Origin: Dioscorea cayenensis subsp. rotundata | Taxonomy: Eukaryota; Streptophyta; Magnoliopsida; Dioscoreales; Dioscoreaceae | Length of the DNA: 64,000 nucleotides | Direction: 5' to 3' | Assembly (NCBI RefSeq): GCF_009730915.1 | Contig: NC_052475.1 | Coordinates: 21,200,285-21,264,284, forward strand | Shown: piece after piece, positions 60,472 to 64,000 of the stretch | Layout: each line of letters begins with the position of its first letter | How positions within the stretch are numbered: the first letter of the stretch is position 1 | The notes under the pieces: generated by a model | What the model saw: only the letters and a program-made list of their open reading frames with translations | Database searches by the model: none | What the model was told of the DNA's origin: nothing | Position numbers and translations under genes: made by a program

Positions 60472-61471
60472 NNNNNNNNNNNNNNNNNNNNNNNNNNNNN
60501 NNNNNNNNNNNNNNNNNNNNNNNNNNNNNNNNNNNNNNNNNNNNNNNNNNNNNNNNNNNNNNNNNNNNNNNNNNNNNNNNNNNNNNNNNNNNNNNNNNNN
60601 NNNNNNNNNNNNNNNNNNNNNNNNNNNNNNNNNNNNNNNNNNNNNNNNNNNNNNNNNNNNNNNNNNNNNNNNNNNNNNNNNNNNNNNNNNNNNNNNNNNN
60701 NNNNNNNNNNNNNNNNNNNNNNNNNNNNNNNNNNNNNNNNNNNNNNNNNNNNNNNNNNNNNNNNNNNNNNNNNNNNNNNNNNNNNNNNNNNNNNNNNNNN
60801 NNNNNNNNNNNNNNNNNNNNNNNNNNNNNNNNNNNNNNNNNNNNNNNNNNNNNNNNNNNNNNNNNNNNNNNNNNNNNNNNNNNNNNNNNNNNNNNNNNNN
60901 NNNNNNNNNNNNNNNNNNNNNNNNNNNNNNNNNNNNNNNNNNNNNNNNNNNNNNNNNNNNNNNNNNNNNNNNNNNNNNNNNNNNNNNNNNNNNNNNNNNN
61001 NNNNNNNNNNNNNNNNNNNNNNNNNNNNNNNNNNNNNNNNNNNNNNNNNNNNNNNNNNNNNNNNNNNNNNNNNNNNNNNNNNNNNNNNNNNNNNNNNNNN
61101 NNNNNNNNNNNNNNNNNNNNNNNNNNNNNNNNNNNNNNNNNNNNNNNNNNNNNNNNNNNNNNNNNNNNNNNNNNNNNNNNNNNNNNNNNNNNNNNNNNNN
61201 NNNNNNNNNNNNNNNNNNNNNNNNNNNNNNNNNNNNNNNNNNNNNNNNNNNNNNNNNNNNNNNNNNNNNNNNNNNNNNNNNNNNNNNNNNNNNNNNNNNN
61301 NNNNNNNNNNNNNNNNNNNNNNNNNNNNNNNNNNNNNNNNNNNNNNNNNNNNNNNNNNNNNNNNNNNNNNNNNNNNNNNNNNNNNNNNNNNNNNNNNNNN
61401 NNNNNNNNNNNNNNNNNNNNNNNNNNNNNNNNNNNNNNNNNNNNNNNNNNNNNNNNNNNNNNNNNNNNNNN
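60472..61471. other. Assembly gap, 1000 N
   Basis: Exactly 1000 undetermined bases, a placeholder scaffold gap whose true size is unknown. Open frames spanning it are artefacts. Confidence 1.
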
Positions 61472-61574
61472 ACCTACAGGGTTAAAAATATAATTAAACA
61501 TATATTTATAATACCTTTTCTATGTGTTGAAAAAAGTATATTTTAAAAATAACTCAATACACCAAATCAATAAT

Positions 61575-62120
61575 AATAGCTAATTACTTATATTAATATT
61601 TAAATTCAAAATTTAGAACGAAATTATAGTATTATAAATTAAATATTTATTTTTGATAATTAATTAGTTATATCTTTCTCAATGTTCTTGAAAAATAATT
61701 ATAAATAACTAATTATATTTAACAATATTAATTATTAGTTAATTAATAATATTAATATTTAAATCCAAAATTAGAACGAAATTATAGCATTATAAATTAA
61801 ATAATTATAATTAATAATTAATTAGTTACATTTTTTCAATGTTTTTAAAAATATAAATAGAAATAACTCTTATTATAATTAATAATTATTAATTAATAGC
61901 TAATTAATGATAATATTTAAATTCAAAAATTAGAACGAAATTTTATATTATTATAAAATTAAATATTTATTTTTGGTAATTAATTATTTGCATTGTTTTC
62001 ACTGTTTTAAAATTATAATTAAAAATAAATCATTATATTTAATACCTTCTCATTAATTAATACCTAATTAATGATATTAATATTTAAATAAAAAAATTAG
62101 GTATAATCCTGTTTGGTTGT
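61575..62120. repeat. Tandem ~160-bp AT-rich units, about 3.5 copies
   Basis: The word taatatttaaattcaaaa-tagaacgaaatta recurs at about 61593, 61752, 61910 and 62076 (spacing about 158-166). It lies just right of the gap, so the array may extend into it. Similar taattaatta-rich sequence occurs at 21960-22260. Confidence 0.8.
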
Positions 62121-64000
62121 TATGTTATTATTATATATTTATTTTTAATAATTACCTGAATTTCATTTGTCCTTTAAATGCATTTTAAAAATATATAATT
62201 ATAAATAACCCATTATTATTTATATAATATCATTTATTTGTATATGTTGTAAGTGTAATTTTATAATACTTACTTTTTTATTTTTTATTCTCGATAAATT
62301 ATATTTTAAAATTTTTTATTAATCAAATATATTTTCATTCTCACCCCTCACACTATTGCACCCTCATGTCACTCTTTAATTTACTCTTATCACCCAGGTC
62401 GCTTAATTAGCAACAAGAGAGGTGGGTGTCTCAGAAAGTAAGTCATTTTACATGTAAGTAGATGTTTGGTTTATCGTAAGTTGTTAGTTACATGTAAAAC
62501 AAATTACTTATCCCATCATTTTGATAGCTAACCATGTACCAAATGGTTGAATAAAATACGTAGAAACCTGCTTACATCACCTCCTCTCTTTCATCTTCTT
62601 CCTTTGCAATAAAATAAAAATAGACAGTAGTATAGACATTGAGAAGGAAATATAATGTCACCTTGTAATGATGAGAGAGAAAAGAAAAGATTGAGAAAGA
62701 ATAGAAATTGAGATAGAGATTTATAGAATTTTTGTTTTTAAATTTTTATATAATCTTTAAACTATATTTAGATAAATTAAAATTATTCAGAAATTTTTAT
62801 TGGATATATCTTTTTATTGAATGAAAATCTGTTCAAAGTCTATATTAAAACTAACATATTTTATATTTTTTAATTAAATTCATGCAATAATAAAAATTAT
62901 TAACAAATTTAAACTAAATTTAGATAAATTAAAATTATTTAAACAATTTTATAGGATATATCTATTGAATGAAAATCTTTTCAAATTCTGTATAAAAACT
63001 AACATATTTTACATGTTTTTAATTCAATTTGCGATAATAAAAATTATTAACAAATTTAAACCAAGTGAAAAGCTTGAATTTTTAAATTATCGTTTAAATA
63101 TATTTCACAATAATTTTTTAAAAAGCTTATAACAAATTTAAACCAATGAAATTTGAATTTTTAAATTAATCTGTAGTTATAAAAACTTCTTTAATATCTA
63201 TATAAAAATCGCTTCAATAATATAAGGTCTTTTTATAATTTAGTCGTATTAATAAAATAAATTATAATATATATGAAAATTATTAATATAAAATATCTCT
63301 AATAAAATCTTTAAAAATATCACATAAAGAGTTATTTGAATAAAAATAAATAATTTAAAATAAATCAATATGAAATTAAACTAATATGGGGATGCTAGAA
63401 CCTATCTTCACAATGAAAATAAACAATGTATAAATTGATAAATATAGTTTAAAAAATTATATTTTTAGGAAAAATATTTTGCAATCATCACCTTGCCCCT
63501 AGGTATTAAATTGGTTTTATATAACATGATTTATATTCTTTTTGCAAAAATATATTGTTTTTGCTTTCTCAAGTTTTTACTTGCAAAAAGCTATTTATAT
63601 TGTATAAAAATATATGATTTTAGAAAAATATTTGGAAAAAGTCTATTGTTGCTTTCATATTCGGCAATGTAAGCATGATATAGAAAATTATATTTTATAA
63701 AAATATTTATAAAAATTAGTTGTTTGGTTTATTAACGTTTTCGTGACCCACCTAAAAATTATTATATTACATCCTTTTCATGCTCTATGTCGATTTATAT
63801 AAATAATTTTTGTTATATTTTCTCTCACTAAATTAATTTTAAAAGCATAAAGGAATAGTTTTATGTCATTTAGCATTTTATCTTTCGATGGTATTTTAGC
63901 TTTGACTACTGATTATTAGTGAGGAGATGATTAGTGTCATTAAAGATTTAGTAACAAATAGTGATATTATCAATATCATCAAAGTAATCTGATATGTTAT
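62121..64000. other. AT-rich spacer with a ~152-bp tandem duplication
   Basis: 62757-62909 and 62910-63062 share aaact-atttagataaattaaaattatt, ggatatatct and aactaacatatttta. No gene or transposon end is seen to the window end. Confidence 0.65.

Noticed and set aside
60444..61501. Large open frames on both strands across the N block
   Set aside because: They consist of undetermined bases; the gap has no stop codons by definition.

Overview
The window is nuclear DNA of a flowering plant. It is very AT-rich, has long (TTA)n, (TA)n and (CT)n tracts and intron-containing genes, and carries typical plant families: an ABA receptor, a SHAQKYF-type MYB, an RGG-repeat RNA-binding protein and a peroxisomal PMP22. 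The mobile elements are plant classes (Mutator, Tat-lineage Ty3/gypsy, LINE, PIF/Harbinger, hAT, Helitron). I cannot name the species or decide between monocot and dicot. No tRNA, rRNA, CRISPR array or bacterial operon was seen.

Layout. 1-6616: a Mutator-like element with ~265-bp terminal inverted repeats and a transposase broken by stops. 6617-9290: AT-rich spacer with dispersed repeats shared with 13.4-15.2 kb and 20.1-20.4 kb. 9290-10370: gene-like debris with one exon of a MAP70-type gene. 10619-12766: a non-autonomous DNA element that appears to have captured a polygalacturonase (GH28) fragment including an intron. 13605-14993: PIF/Harbinger-like insertion with TAA duplications. 15.2-18 kb: AT-rich repeats. 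18030-18328: GC-rich minisatellite. 18615-19481: hAT-like element with GC-rich inverted ends. 20092-20124: Helitron 3' end. 21249-21540: Mutator-type MITE. 22810-25102: PMP22 gene. 27939-29152 (-): gene like Arabidopsis At4g22030. 30581-32735 (-): 5'-truncated LINE with 14-bp target duplications. 35012-35579 (-): PYL ABA receptor. 36484-39500 (-): RGG/hyaluronan-mRNA-binding family gene. 39991: Helitron end. 40310-42085: tandem duplication. 42431-51718 (-): Ty3/gypsy retrotransposon with LTRs, an archaeal-type RNase H, an 84-bp tandem array and a long antisense ORF. 57311-58999: SHAQKYF MYB gene. 60472-61471: gap of exactly 1000 N. The rest is AT-rich spacer.

Host genes and how they read. All five host genes (PMP22, At4g22030-like, PYL, RGG, MYB) are recognisable over their length but need small frame corrections. 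Most are a single extra base in a homopolymer run, and the MYB exon 2 alone has four. This looks more like residual assembly or sequencing insertion error than independent decay, so all five should be treated as probably functional until checked. The transposon ORFs instead carry nonsense codons and deletions, as expected of decayed elements.

The host genes do not form a pathway. The PYL receptor and the MYB factor could both be stress or hormone regulators, but the window does not link them. The least ordinary elements are the gypsy copy (antisense ORF, lost reverse-transcriptase active site, scrambled inverted block) and the polygalacturonase-capturing element.
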